DNA of 64,000 bases from Luteipulveratus mongoliensis (GCF_001190945.1 NZ_CP011112.1:4712001-4776000), one strand, 5' to 3'. Positions 25,025-33,192 are shown, counted from the stretch's first letter. A program made the numbers and translations. Notes: a model not told the origin generated them from the letters alone.

Positions 25025-25642
25025 ATGCGCAAGCTCATCGTCACCAACCTGGTCACTCTCGACGGCTTCTTCGAGGGGCCCGGCGGCAACTTCATGGTCA
25101 TGCCGGCGGACGCCTCGTTCGACGCCTACAACCTCGAGCGCATCCGGACCGCATCGACCTTGCTCGTCGGACGGACGTCGTACGAGGGCTTCCGCGGCTT
25201 CTGGCCGGGCCTCGCCGCGAACGAGGAGATGCTCAGCATGCTGCGTCCCGACGACGAGGCCGGCCAAGAAGTCCTGCGCGAGATCTCGCGGCGCAACGAC
25301 GACATCGAGAAGGTCGTGGTGTCCGACAGCCTGCAGGCCGACCCGAGCGGGACGTACGGCTCCACGACGCAGATCGTCCGCCGCGGCGACGCGCGTGAGG
25401 CCGTGCGAGCGCTGAAGGAGCAGCCCGGCGACGACATCATCGTGTTCGGCAGCCATGTGCTGTGGAACGACCTGCTCGAGGCCGGCCTCGTCGACGAGCT
25501 GCATCTGATGATCGGACCGGTGGCAACCGGAGGCGGCACGCCGGCGTTCACCGCGGCGTCCCCCGGGACGCTGGAGCTAATCGGCACCCGCCAGTTCGAG
25601 GGCTCCTCCAACGTCGTCATGCAGTACGCCGTCCGCTCCTGA
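25025..25642 (+). CDS. RibD C-terminal/dihydrofolate reductase-like protein
   Basis: This 205-residue protein of the RibD_C/DHFR fold begins MRKLIVTNLVTLDGFFEGPGG, with TLLVGRTSYEGFRGFWPG and the GDDIIVFGSHVLWNDLLEAGLVDELHLMIGPVATGGGTPAF segment that forms the NADPH-binding part. Members of this family are usually uncharacterised reductases, not true folate or riboflavin enzymes. AGAGGA lies 8 bases upstream of the ATG. It is 70 bases downstream of the sigma factor on the same strand and is followed by a strong hairpin (repeat C). Confidence 0.88.
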   Translation: MRKLIVTNLVTLDGFFEGPGGNFMVMPADASFDAYNLERIRTASTLLVGRTSYEGFRGFWPGLAANEEMLSMLRPDDEAGQEVLREISRRNDDIEKVVVSDSLQADPSGTYGSTTQIVRRGDAREAVRALKEQPGDDIIVFGSHVLWNDLLEAGLVDELHLMIGPVATGGGTPAFTAASPGTLELIGTRQFEGSSNVVMQYAVRS

Positions 25643-25663
25643 TCGCGTCTGCCCCACTCCTCT

Positions 25664-25720
25664 CGGCAAAAGTTGATCGGCCGCACACGCATTCCTGTGC
25701 GGCCGATCAACTTTTGCCGG
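25664..25720. repeat. Repeat family C, copy 3 (perfect hairpin)
   Basis: A perfect 24-bp inverted repeat (25664-25687 with 25696-25719) encloses the 8-base loop CGCATTCC. The arms start CGGCAAAAGTTGATCGGCCG. It follows the reductase stop by 21 bases and would be a strong terminator on either strand. It is the most symmetrical of the four copies. Confidence 0.9.
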
Positions 25721-25726
25721 TTTGCT

Positions 25727-25790
25727 CAACCGGATGGTTGACAACCCGCCCGCCGCGGCGTACGTTCCTCGTATTCAACCAATCAGTTGA
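25727..25790 (+). promoter_or_regulatory. Promoter and two palindromes upstream of arsR operon
   Basis: TTGACA (25738) and TACGTT (25761) are separated by 17 bases, a good vegetative promoter. It is flanked by CAACC-GGAT-GGTTG (25727-25740), which overlaps the -35, and TCAAC-CAATCA-GTTGA (25775-25790), which lies downstream of the -10. Both share the CAAC/GTTG half-site, as expected if the ArsR-type protein represses its own operon. Confidence 0.6.
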
Positions 25791-25803
25791 GGAGGTGGGT
25801 GCG

Positions 25804-26169
25804 GTGGAGGACCAGCTGTCCAAGGTCTTCGCAGCTCTCGCAGACCCCACTCGCCGCGACATCGTGGCGCGGCTCGCCGTGAACGACGCGACCGTGGGAG
25901 ACCTGGCGGAGCCGTACGACGTCTCGGTCCAGGCGGTCTCCAAGCACCTGAAGGTGCTGGAGGGCGCGGGCCTGGTCAGCCGTAGCCGCGACGCGCAGCG
26001 CCGACCGTGCCACCTGGAAGCGGAGGTGTTCGACCTCATGACCTCGTGGATCGAGCGGTACCAGAAGGAGGCCGAGGAGCGGTTCAGCCGCCTCGACGAC
26101 CTCCTGGCACGCATGGACGACAACGGCAATGTGCAGCAACCAGAGCAGCAGGAGAGAGGCGCATCATGA
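25804..26169 (+). CDS. ArsR-family transcriptional regulator
   Basis: This 121-residue winged-helix protein has the ArsR/SmtB fold: LSKVFAALADPTRRDIVARLAVNDATVGDLAEPYDVSVQAVSKHLKVLEGAGLVSRSRDAQRRPCHLE. No metal-binding ELCV-type motif is present, and it resembles the group paired with AHSA1-domain proteins rather than metal sensors. I chose GTG 25804, with AGGAGG 8 bases upstream. Its stop overlaps the next start (ATGA). Confidence 0.92.
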   Translation: MEDQLSKVFAALADPTRRDIVARLAVNDATVGDLAEPYDVSVQAVSKHLKVLEGAGLVSRSRDAQRRPCHLEAEVFDLMTSWIERYQKEAEERFSRLDDLLARMDDNGNVQQPEQQERGAS

Positions 26170-26657
26170 GCACCGCAACCAAGAAGGAAGCCACCATCGT
26201 GGCCGACCCGGACGTGCCCACCATCACGATCACCCGCGAGTTCGACGCGCCGCCGGAGAAGGTCTTCCGCGCCTGGGCCGAGCCCGAGCTGGTCAAGCAG
26301 TGGCTGGGCCCGAAGTCGCTCGACATGGACATCAAGCAGTGGGACTGCCAGACAGGCGGGAGCTACCGGTACGCCGCGGTCAGGGGCGGCGAGGAGTTCG
26401 CCGGCTTCTTCGGGTCCTTCCATGACGTACGCCCGGGCGAGCGCATCGTGCAGACCTTCACCTATGAGGGCATGCCCGACGCCGTCAGCCTCGAGACGAT
26501 GACCTTCGAGGCGCTCGAGGGTGGCCGCTGCCGGATCGTCGCGGTCTCGGTCGTGGAGTCCATGCAGGCGCAGGCCGGGATGATGGCCAGCGGCATGGAG
26601 GTCGGCATCAACGAGGGCTACGAGAAGCTCGACGAGCTGCTCGTAGGACTGTCGTGA
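26166..26657 (+). CDS. SRPBCC (AHSA1-like) protein
   Basis: This 163-residue protein of the START/Bet v1-like helix-grip fold, AHSA1 subgroup, reads ITITREFDAPPEKVFRAWAEPELVKQWLGPKSLDMDIKQWDCQTGGSYRYAA, with the ligand-cavity helix near the end (ESMQAQAGMMASGMEVGINEGYEKLDELL). These proteins bind hydrophobic ligands or assist folding, and no catalytic residues are known for this group. It is translationally coupled to arsR and to the downstream DinB-like gene. Confidence 0.9.
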   Translation: MSTATKKEATIVADPDVPTITITREFDAPPEKVFRAWAEPELVKQWLGPKSLDMDIKQWDCQTGGSYRYAAVRGGEEFAGFFGSFHDVRPGERIVQTFTYEGMPDAVSLETMTFEALEGGRCRIVAVSVVESMQAQAGMMASGMEVGINEGYEKLDELLVGLS

Positions 26658-27214
26658 CCTCACCGGCCGACGAGCACCGCCGCATCGCGGCGACGTTCAC
26701 CGAGCGGGTCCGGGGCACCCAGGACTGGGACGCCCCGGCCCCGCCGGAGGGCTGGCTGGCGCGCGATGTCGTACGCCACTTGGTCGAGTGGTTCCCGTCG
26801 TTCCTGGAGAGCGGCTCGGACGTACGACTGGCGAAGGGGCCCTCGGTCGATGACGACCCGGTGGCCGCATGGCAGATCCACAGTGCCGCCGTCCAGGAGC
26901 TGCTCGACGATCCCGCCACCGCGGGAAAGTCGTTGGAGAACAAGCATATTGGGACGATCCCGCTCGACAAGGCGGTCGACCAGTTCTACACGAGCGATGT
27001 CTTCCTGCACACCTGGGATCTGTCGCGGGCGACCGGTCAGGACGAGACGTTGGACCCGACGATGTGCGCGGCGATGCTCGAAGGCATGCCCGAGCACGAG
27101 GGCGCCATGCGGTCCAGCGGTCAGTTCGGGCCGCGGGTCGAGGTGCCCGAGGACGCGGACGTTCAGACCAGGCTGTTGGGCTTCATCGGCCGCGACCCAT
27201 CGCCGGTCGAGTAG
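26654..27214 (+). CDS. DinB-like/mycothiol-maleylpyruvate isomerase fold protein (TIGR03086 type)
   Basis: This 186-residue helical protein begins TSPADEHRRIAATFTERVRGTQDWDAPAPPEGWLARDVVRHLVEWFPSFL, with the metal-ligand histidine region RHLVEW and a later FLHTWDLSRATGQDETLDP, typical of actinobacterial TIGR03086 proteins. These are related to mycothiol-dependent enzymes and bind a divalent metal. The reaction here is unknown. A GTG start overlaps the SRPBCC stop by 4 bases. Confidence 0.88.
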   Translation: MTSPADEHRRIAATFTERVRGTQDWDAPAPPEGWLARDVVRHLVEWFPSFLESGSDVRLAKGPSVDDDPVAAWQIHSAAVQELLDDPATAGKSLENKHIGTIPLDKAVDQFYTSDVFLHTWDLSRATGQDETLDPTMCAAMLEGMPEHEGAMRSSGQFGPRVEVPEDADVQTRLLGFIGRDPSPVE

Positions 27215-27304
27215 CCGGAGCGCCAGCGGAGGCGTGTCGAGACCAGGTGCACGCGCGCACCTGGTCTCGACACGGCTCGCCCTAGGGGGCTCGCCTACTC
27301 GACC
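27211..27304. repeat. Interspersed repeat, family A, copy 2 (hairpin)
   Basis: A perfect 17-bp inverted repeat (27234-27250 with 27257-27273; arms GTGTCGAGACCAGGTGC) is embedded in a longer imperfect palindrome ending GAGTAGCCGGAG on one side and CTACTCGACC on the other. It begins at the DinB-like stop codon and lies between that gene and the convergent chitosanase, so it can terminate both. Confidence 0.85.
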
Positions 27305-27314
27305 GGCTCGGGAG

Positions 27315-28112
27315 CTAGTCGATGTGATAGCTGTCGCCGTAGACCTTCCAGTCCAGCGGCGGGTCCAGGTTCAGGTTGCCGTTGTTGAGGAAGACCCGCT
27401 GCTCGGTGTCCACCCGGCTGGTGTCGCCGTGCGCCTCCTCCTGCTTCATCGCCCAGACCCGGGCGTCGAGGAAGGCGTTCAGGTACGCGGTCTCGCCGCC
27501 GCCCTCGGCCGGGGTCTTCGCGTTGGCTCGCGCACGATCGCGGATCGCGCTGAAGCTGGTCGCGTCGTCACCGTCGCCGTGCATGACGATGGCGTCGTAG
27601 TAGATGAACTGGCCCAGCGTGCCCAGGCCGTCGGACTTGCCGCGGCTGACGGCGGGGTTGAAGTAGACCCGGTCCCGCTCGTCGTTCTGGGCCTGCTGGA
27701 ACGCCGGGTCCTGCGCCGCTTGACGCCAGTCGTCCTGGAAGCCGGGGTCGAGGCCCTCGTGCGAGTCGGAGCCGTCCACGTTGCGCAGCGCCGGCAGGTA
27801 CTTGGCGAGCACGTTGTCCGGATCGCGTTGCGTGTACAGCTCGACGAGGTCGAGCATGTCGCCGGTCCCGGAGCAGAACCCGATGATGCCCGCGGTGTAG
27901 CCGCGACCGTCGCCGATGTCCTCGATGTAGCCGTACTGCGCCTTCCAGTCCAGCGACGAGTTCTCCGCGCTGGACACCAGCTGCATGGCGATGTCCTTCT
28001 TGACCGGGTCGTCCAGGCCGGAGCCGGCACCCGACGCGGACGACGGCACCACCACCATCGCCAGCGCCGCGATCAGACCGAGCAAGATTCCCATTGACCT
28101 TCGGATACGCAT
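27315..28112 (-). CDS. Secreted GH46 chitosanase
   Basis: This is an endo-chitosanase hydrolysing beta-1,4 bonds in chitosan outside the cell. The 265-residue protein has a signal peptide (MRIRRSMGILLGLIAALAMVVVPSSASG). The mature part closely follows the Streptomyces N174 enzyme: LVSSAENSSLDWKAQYGYIEDIGDGRGYTAGIIGFCSGTGDML, with catalytic E50 and D68. NDERDRVYFNPAV and the C-terminal DTEQRVFLNNGNLNLDPPLDWKVYGD follow. GGGAGG lies about 6 bases before the ATG. A palindrome just upstream is the likely repressor site. Confidence 0.97.
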   Translation of the reverse strand: MRIRRSMGILLGLIAALAMVVVPSSASGAGSGLDDPVKKDIAMQLVSSAENSSLDWKAQYGYIEDIGDGRGYTAGIIGFCSGTGDMLDLVELYTQRDPDNVLAKYLPALRNVDGSDSHEGLDPGFQDDWRQAAQDPAFQQAQNDERDRVYFNPAVSRGKSDGLGTLGQFIYYDAIVMHGDGDDATSFSAIRDRARANAKTPAEGGGETAYLNAFLDARVWAMKQEEAHGDTSRVDTEQRVFLNNGNLNLDPPLDWKVYGDSYHID

Positions 28113-28134
28113 TGCAGCCTCCCGAGATTTGATT

Positions 28135-28153
28135 GATAGGAACCTTTCCTATC
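28135..28153. promoter_or_regulatory. Palindromic operator upstream of chitosanase gene
   Basis: GATAGGAACCTTTCCTATC has perfect 8-base arms (GATAGGAA/TTCCTATC) around CCT and lies 22 bases upstream of the chitosanase ATG. A conserved palindrome with an AGGAAA/TTTCCT-type core in front of actinobacterial chitosanase genes is bound by the ROK repressor CsnR in Streptomyces; equating this site with it is inference. Confidence 0.7.
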
Positions 28154-28234
28154 GCATTCGAGAGTCACCGACGTGGCTACGGGGCAAGGGATTTCAACGC
28201 GGCCCGGCGAAAGCCCGGCTCAACGAGCGGTGGG

Positions 28235-29212
28235 CTAGGCAGGGGCGGCGAAGTAGAGCCGGGAGAACGCGAGCGCCTCCGCCAGGTCGAGCTCGCGCTG
28301 CTCGTCGTCGAGCCGACGCGTGCCGACCTCGACGACGACATCGCCCGAAAATCCTTGTCCTGCAAGCGATTCGAGCAGTTCAGCGCACGGTTGGCTGCCG
28401 CGTCCGGGCACGAGGTGCTCATCCTTGTAGGAGCCCGTGCCGTCAGCCAGATGGATGTGGGAGAGCCGGTCGCCCAGCTGTGCTGCCATCGCCATCGCGT
28501 CGGACCCGGCTGTGGCGGTGTGCGACAGGTCGAGCGTCACGTGGTCGTAGTCGACGTCCGTGGGGTCCCAGTCCGGCAGGTACGCCTGCATCTCGCGAGC
28601 CCGGGCCCGCCACGGGAACATGTTCTCGACGGCCAGCCGGACCTCCGTCCGTGCACCGCGCTCGGCGATGCCCTCGACGAACTCCGCGGCGTACTCACGC
28701 TGCCACCGGAACGGCGGGTGCAGCACGACCGTGCCGGCACCGACCTCCTCGGCCAGCTCGATGGACTTGTCGACCTTGACCCACGGATCAGTCCCCCACA
28801 CCCGCTGCGTGAGCAGCAACGTCGGCGCGTGGATCGAGCACACCGGCACGCCGTAGTGCTCGGACAGCTGCACCAGCGCACCGGCCTCCTGGCTGATCGT
28901 CTCGGTCCAGACCATGACCTCGACCGCGTCGTACCCGAGCCGAGCTGCGATGTCGAACGCCGCCGTGGCTCCGCGCGGGTAGACCGACGCCGTGGACAGC
29001 CCGATCCGACCGTCGGGGATCCGCGCCGCGCCACCGGTGGGTGCGGGAGTCGTACGCCGCCCAAAGTCCTCGCCCGCCAGGGGGACCGGGGCGGTCGGTC
29101 GGGTGGCCGCGCGCTTGCGGGTCCGGCGTACAGGCGTACGTGCCGCCTTGGCGACCTTCTGCACGACGGTCTCGTCCTTCTTCGCGCCGGTCTCGTCGTC
29201 GTCGCGGCTCAT
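28235..29212 (-). CDS. Sugar phosphate isomerase/epimerase-like TIM-barrel protein
   Basis: This 325-residue protein has a basic, disordered N-terminal 70 residues ([18 protein letters not shown]) followed by an AP endonuclease 2-type TIM barrel: [99 protein letters not shown] and VVVEVGTR. The conserved His/Glu/Asp positions for metal binding are kept. It corresponds to Rv0498 in M. tuberculosis, beside the exopolyphosphatase. The substrate is unknown. ATG 29212 overlaps the ppx stop. Confidence 0.9.
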   Translation of the reverse strand: MSRDDDETGAKKDETVVQKVAKAARTPVRRTRKRAATRPTAPVPLAGEDFGRRTTPAPTGGAARIPDGRIGLSTASVYPRGATAAFDIAARLGYDAVEVMVWTETISQEAGALVQLSEHYGVPVCSIHAPTLLLTQRVWGTDPWVKVDKSIELAEEVGAGTVVLHPPFRWQREYAAEFVEGIAERGARTEVRLAVENMFPWRARAREMQAYLPDWDPTDVDYDHVTLDLSHTATAGSDAMAMAAQLGDRLSHIHLADGTGSYKDEHLVPGRGSQPCAELLESLAGQGFSGDVVVEVGTRRLDDEQRELDLAEALAFSRLYFAAPA

Positions 29213-30135
29213 GGTTCGAGCCAGTCCAGCCGGCGCAGGATCACACCCTCGCGCAGCGCCCACGGGCAGACATCGAGGCGCTCGACGCCGAGCAGGTCCA
29301 TCGCCCCCTCGACGACGAGTGCGCCGGCCAGGAGCTGAGCGGCACGACTGGCCGACACACCGGGCAGGGCCGCGCGCTCGTCCGCCGTCATCGGGGCCAG
29401 CCGCTGAACCAGCGCCTGGAGCTCGGACCGTTTGAGAGTCCTGGAGACGTAGGGGCCGTCGCCGCTGGGCGCGGCTCCCGTCACCCGGGCCAGCGAGCGG
29501 ACCGTCTTGCTGGTCCCGACCACCCGGTCGGGCGCGCCGAACCGGCTGAGGTCGCGCACCACGCGGCCGATGTCGGAGCGGATTCGCTTGCGCAGCGCAC
29601 GGACGTCCTCGGGGCTCGGCGGATCACCGGTCAGGTCGCGGGTGAGCCGGCCCGCACCGAGCGGCAGGCTCAGGGCGGCGTCGGGCTCCTCGTCGAGACC
29701 CACGGCGAGCTCGAGCGATCCCCCACCGATGTCGACGCACAACAGACGCCCGCTCGACCAGCCGAACCACCGGCGTACGGCCAGGAACGTCAGCCGGGCC
29801 TCGTCGGCACCCGAGAGAACCTCAAGATCGGCGCCGGTCTGCTCGCGAACCTGCTGCAGCACCGTCTCGCCGTTGGGCGCCTCACGGATCGCGCTCGTCG
29901 CGAAGGCCAGCAGGTCCTCGATGCCCTGGTCCTCAGCAATGGTGAGGCACTCGGCCACGAAGGTCGACAGCTGTTCGACGCCGGCTTCCTTGATCTCACC
30001 GTCCGCGGTTGTGTGCTCCGAGAGCCGCAGCTCGATCTTGTGGGAGTACGCCGGGAGCGGCTGCGCGCCGCGGTGAGCGTCGACAACAAGCAGGTGGACC
30101 GTGTTGGAGCCCACGTCGATCACCCCGAGCCGCAT
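29209..30135 (-). CDS. Ppx/GppA-family exopolyphosphatase
   Basis: This 308-residue enzyme of the ASKHA fold hydrolyses polyphosphate or pppGpp. Motifs are [20 protein letters not shown] (phosphate 1), [34 protein letters not shown] and [16 protein letters not shown] (phosphate 2). It lacks the C-terminal HD domain of long Ppx proteins, like the short mycobacterial Ppx1 (Rv0496). It heads the conserved ppx-TIM barrel pair and is divergent from the cysteine-rich protein gene. Confidence 0.93.
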   Translation of the reverse strand: MRLGVIDVGSNTVHLLVVDAHRGAQPLPAYSHKIELRLSEHTTADGEIKEAGVEQLSTFVAECLTIAEDQGIEDLLAFATSAIREAPNGETVLQQVREQTGADLEVLSGADEARLTFLAVRRWFGWSSGRLLCVDIGGGSLELAVGLDEEPDAALSLPLGAGRLTRDLTGDPPSPEDVRALRKRIRSDIGRVVRDLSRFGAPDRVVGTSKTVRSLARVTGAAPSGDGPYVSRTLKRSELQALVQRLAPMTADERAALPGVSASRAAQLLAGALVVEGAMDLLGVERLDVCPWALREGVILRRLDWLEP

Positions 30136-30213
30136 GCGGCCAGGCTACCCACGTCCTTCGCCGCGCATGGTGGGACGTCCGCTCCTCGGCGCCGGGACGC
30201 CTAGAGTCGGCCT

Positions 30214-31005
30214 GTGCCCGAGACACCACTGGAGATCGCCCGCACCTGGGTGGAGTTCGACAACCCCGCCATCGCGAACGAGCGCTTCCGCTGCGACCTG
30301 ACCTGGCTCACGTCGTCCTGGACGTGCATCTTCGGCAACGGCTGCCAGGGGATCTACGAGGACGCACCCGACACCGGCTGCTGCACGCTCGGCGCGCACT
30401 TCTCCGACAAGGACGACATCAAGAACGTCAAGCGCGTCGTCGAGCAGCTCGGGCCGGACGAGTGGCAGTTCTACGACGAAGGCCACTCCAAGAAGGGCTG
30501 GCGCGAGAAAGAGGACGGCGACACCAAGACCCGCGTGGTCGACGGCGCCTGCATCTTCCACAACCGGCCCGGTTTCCCCGCCGGCTCCGGCTGCGCACTG
30601 CACCAGCACGCGATGCTCGTCGGCGCCGAGCCGCACACCATGAAGCCCGACGTGTGCTGGCAGCTGCCGATCCGGCGTACCTATCGCACCGTCGAGCTGC
30701 CCGACGACACGTCCTACCTCGAGATCTCGATCGCCGAGTACGACCGTCGCGGCTGGGGCCCCGGGGGCCACGACCTCGACTGGTACTGCTCGAGCAATCC
30801 CGAGGCGCACGTCGGCAAGGACCCGGTCTACATCTCCAACGCCGGCGAGCTGCGTCACCTGATGGGCGATGCGGCGTACGACGAGCTCGTCCTCCGGTGC
30901 GAGGCTCACCTCGCGCTCGTCCGGGCTGCGCGCAAGGGTCCGGGCGGCCGCAAGCTGCTGCCACTCCTCGTGCACCCGGCGACGCTGGCTGCCGAGCAAG
31001 GTTGA
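30214..31005 (+). CDS. Cysteine-rich conserved protein, unknown function
   Basis: I do not recognise a characterised function. The 263-residue protein has a dense cysteine pattern: [20 protein letters not shown] then GCCTLGAHF within residues 26-65, [24 protein letters not shown] near residue 115, DVCWQLPI and DWYCSSNP. The arrangement recalls the metal-chelating YkgJ/DUF3109 proteins and suggests a bound zinc or iron-sulfur centre. A homologue beside ppx is common in actinobacteria, possibly the Rv0495c place, though I cannot confirm the match. GTG start at 30214. Its stop overlaps the methyltransferase ATG (TGATG). Confidence 0.8.
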   Translation: MPETPLEIARTWVEFDNPAIANERFRCDLTWLTSSWTCIFGNGCQGIYEDAPDTGCCTLGAHFSDKDDIKNVKRVVEQLGPDEWQFYDEGHSKKGWREKEDGDTKTRVVDGACIFHNRPGFPAGSGCALHQHAMLVGAEPHTMKPDVCWQLPIRRTYRTVELPDDTSYLEISIAEYDRRGWGPGGHDLDWYCSSNPEAHVGKDPVYISNAGELRHLMGDAAYDELVLRCEAHLALVRAARKGPGGRKLLPLLVHPATLAAEQG

Positions 31006-31775
31006 TGGACACCGACGGGACGACGATGCCGGACCGAGGGAGCCTGCGACCTCGGGCGGAGGAGGAGTCACGTCCAAAAGGATCAGGTGAGGATCAACCG
31101 ATTCCGTCGCCCAACATCTGGGGCGACCAGGAGACGTACGAGATCGAGAACAACGGCGTCGACCCCGACGGCGCGATCTGGTCGGCCATGCGCACCATCC
31201 GCAGCTGGGCGGACCGCCGAGTGCTGGACATCGGGTGCGGGACGGGCTTCCACCTGCCTCTGCTCGCCGAGACCGCCGAGCAAGTCATCGGCGTCGAGCC
31301 GCACGTGCCCCTCTACAACCGTGCGGTGCAACGGATCTCGGGCATCGCCAACGCCGAGGTACGTCACGGGCTGGCCCAGCGACTGCCGGTCGAAGACCAC
31401 TCGATCGACGTCGTACACAACCGTTGGGCGTACTTCTTCGGTCCGGGCTGCGAGCCGGGACTGCGGGAGCTGGCGAGGGTCATGGCACCAGGTGGCGTGG
31501 CGTTCCTGATCGACAACGACGCGACGCGCTCGACGTTCGGGCGGTGGTTCAGGGACGCCTGGCCGGATGCGGATCCCATTGCAGTGCAACGGTTCTGGAA
31601 CCGTCAGGGCTTCACGACCAAGCCGGTCATGATGCGGTGGAAGTTCGACACCCGCGAGGACTTCGAGGCGGTCGTCCGCATCGAGTTCACGCCGGAGCTG
31701 TCCGACAAGATCCTGGCCTCGCACGACGGGACCGAGGTCGACTACGCCGTCGCGCTGCGCTGGCGCCACTACTGA
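31005..31775 (+). CDS. Class I SAM-dependent methyltransferase
   Basis: This methyltransferase has the Rossmann core VLDIGCGTGFHLPLLAETAEQVIGVEPHV (motif I and the acidic strand-2 end), then HGLAQRLPVEDHSIDVVHNRWAYFFG and LRELARVMAPGGVAFLIDND (motif III region). The family part starts at IPSPNIWGDQETYEIEN. The residues before it ([24 protein letters not shown]...) are encoded by a family D repeat, and I see no ATG, GTG or TTG in frame after the repeat. Translation must therefore begin within or before the repeat (31005 or 31026). The target is unknown. Confidence 0.88.
   Translation: MDTDGTTMPDRGSLRPRAEEESRPKGSGEDQPIPSPNIWGDQETYEIENNGVDPDGAIWSAMRTIRSWADRRVLDIGCGTGFHLPLLAETAEQVIGVEPHVPLYNRAVQRISGIANAEVRHGLAQRLPVEDHSIDVVHNRWAYFFGPGCEPGLRELARVMAPGGVAFLIDNDATRSTFGRWFRDAWPDADPIAVQRFWNRQGFTTKPVMMRWKFDTREDFEAVVRIEFTPELSDKILASHDGTEVDYAVALRWRHY
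31014..31090 (+). repeat. Repeat family D, copy 2 (translated leader element)
   Basis: This 77-bp segment matches 17704-17779 and lies inside the coding frame at the 5' end of the methyltransferase gene. The in-frame ATG at 31026 and the peptide MPDRGSLRPR are the same as in front of acuC. The CCGAGG/CCTCGG hairpin is retained. Confidence 0.85.
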
Positions 31776-31835
31776 CGTAAACCTTTCGCGCCGCTCGCGG
31801 GTATTCACTTGTAGACAGCGGGTGAGAGGGGGGCC

Positions 31836-32333
31836 ATGGGACACCCAGCATGGGAGCAGGAGTACATCGAGTACTTCACCGCGCGGGCACCTGCCCTGCG
31901 GCGGACGGCGTACGCGATGTGCGGCGACTGGCAGGCGGCCGAGGACCTGGTCCAGACCACCTTCGTGCGCCTGTACGTCCACTGGCACAAGGTGCGCCAG
32001 GAGACGATCGACGCCTACGCCCGACGCATCCTCACCAACCTGTTCCTCAACGGCCGGCGGACCGCAGTCCGCGAGCGCATCACCGACAGGGTCCCGGAAC
32101 AGGTTGCCCCACCGCCGCGGACGGACGACCGTCTGGCCCTCGCGTCGGCGATGACGGGACTGACCGCCAGGCAGCGAGCGATCGTCGCCCTCCGCTTCAT
32201 CGATGACATGCCGATCGCCGGCGTCGCGGATGTGCTCGGCCTCGCCGAGGGCACCGTCAAGAGCCACAGCGCACGCGCGCTGCAGACCATGCGAGTAGCG
32301 CTCGCCGACTCGTACGACACAGGAGGTGCGTGA
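31836..32333 (+). CDS. SigE-family ECF RNA polymerase sigma factor
   Basis: This 165-residue ECF sigma has region 2 (YFTARAPALRRTAYAMCGDWQAAEDLVQTTFVRLYVHWHKV) and region 4 (MTGLTARQRAIVALRFIDDMPIAGVADVLGLAEGTVKSHSARALQTMR), typical of the actinobacterial SigE-family (TIGR02983) group. GAGAGGGG precedes the ATG. It is translationally coupled (ATGA) to a single-pass membrane protein that is the likely anti-sigma factor or sensor. Confidence 0.93.
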   Translation: MGHPAWEQEYIEYFTARAPALRRTAYAMCGDWQAAEDLVQTTFVRLYVHWHKVRQETIDAYARRILTNLFLNGRRTAVRERITDRVPEQVAPPPRTDDRLALASAMTGLTARQRAIVALRFIDDMPIAGVADVLGLAEGTVKSHSARALQTMRVALADSYDTGGA

Positions 32334-33100
32334 TGAACGAGGAGGACTGGGTGTCCAAGACCTTCGCCAATGACCTCGCGTCCGAGCCGCCGATGCAGCT
32401 GACGGCCGAGACGGTCGTGTACGCCGGTCGCCGGGCCCGCACGCGGCGTCGCGTCGTGGCGTCGGTCGGTGCCGCCGTTGCTGCCGCAGCCATCGCCGTC
32501 GGCACGGTCGGCTTCGTGAGCCATCGCGCCGCCGTGGAAGAGCCCGCGCCGGCCAAGACGACCAGCATCTACACCGGACGCGCAGCGCAGACGGAAGCGT
32601 CGCTCGAGCGTGTGATCGAGCAACGGCTGCCTCGAGCATCGCTGTGGGAGAAGTCGACGATCTATCCGAGCGACTGGAATCGTGACACCGCGCTTCCGCC
32701 GAATCAGGCTGACAACGCTACGGATTGGCAAGCCGTCTACACCTTCAGATCAGATCCTCGGCACACGCTGCGGGTGACAGTCGTGAGCCTGCCTTCGAAC
32801 ACATCGGCTCCGTCCTGCCCCGCCGAGCTGTCCTCGGGACAGTCGTGCACCGTACGCCCCGACCGAAGCACGTTCGAGGTGAATGAACGCGGATCGAAGG
32901 ACGGGTGGGCTCGCTCGGTCTTCAGCGCTCGGCCCGGTCAGATGAGTGTGACCGTCACGGAGTGGGTCAAGGCCGGTACTCAGGCCGAAGCGCGCAACGG
33001 GTGGAAGTACACGCCCGCCGAGCTCGAACCCGTCGTCACCGCGCCGGACCTCGTCATCCCGCGCCCAGCGGTCGAGCCACCTCCACCGACCGGACCCTGA
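32330..33100 (+). CDS. Probable membrane anti-sigma/sensor protein
   Basis: This 256-residue protein has a cytoplasmic N-terminal 40 residues, one transmembrane helix (VVASVGAAVAAAAIAVGTVGFV, about 42-63) after an Arg-rich stretch, and an extracytoplasmic domain. That domain has two cysteines (PSCPAEL, GQSCTV) and a proline-rich end (AVEPPPPTGP). No zinc-type anti-sigma motif is present. Position after, and overlap with, the SigE-family gene suggests it restrains that sigma. Its outer domain is clearly paralogous to the next gene (IYPSDWNRDTALP and VKAGTQAEARNGWKYTPAEL). Confidence 0.85.
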   Translation: MMNEEDWVSKTFANDLASEPPMQLTAETVVYAGRRARTRRRVVASVGAAVAAAAIAVGTVGFVSHRAAVEEPAPAKTTSIYTGRAAQTEASLERVIEQRLPRASLWEKSTIYPSDWNRDTALPPNQADNATDWQAVYTFRSDPRHTLRVTVVSLPSNTSAPSCPAELSSGQSCTVRPDRSTFEVNERGSKDGWARSVFSARPGQMSVTVTEWVKAGTQAEARNGWKYTPAELEPVVTAPDLVIPRPAVEPPPPTGP

Positions 33101-33192
33101 CCCACTCCCCCAGATCGGATCGACGCCGTCGATCCGATATCGAGCCCTGCCCACTTGAGGCAGTGGATGTCCCCACCACACAAGGAGATGTC

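Noticed and set aside
29041-30204. Long plus-strand frame over ppx and the TIM-barrel gene
   Set aside because: It runs across two confident genes that are coupled by ATGA on the minus strand.
30009-31004. In-frame upstream extension of the methyltransferase
   Set aside because: It would read through the cysteine-rich gene in another frame. Only the part after about 31005 has methyltransferase character.
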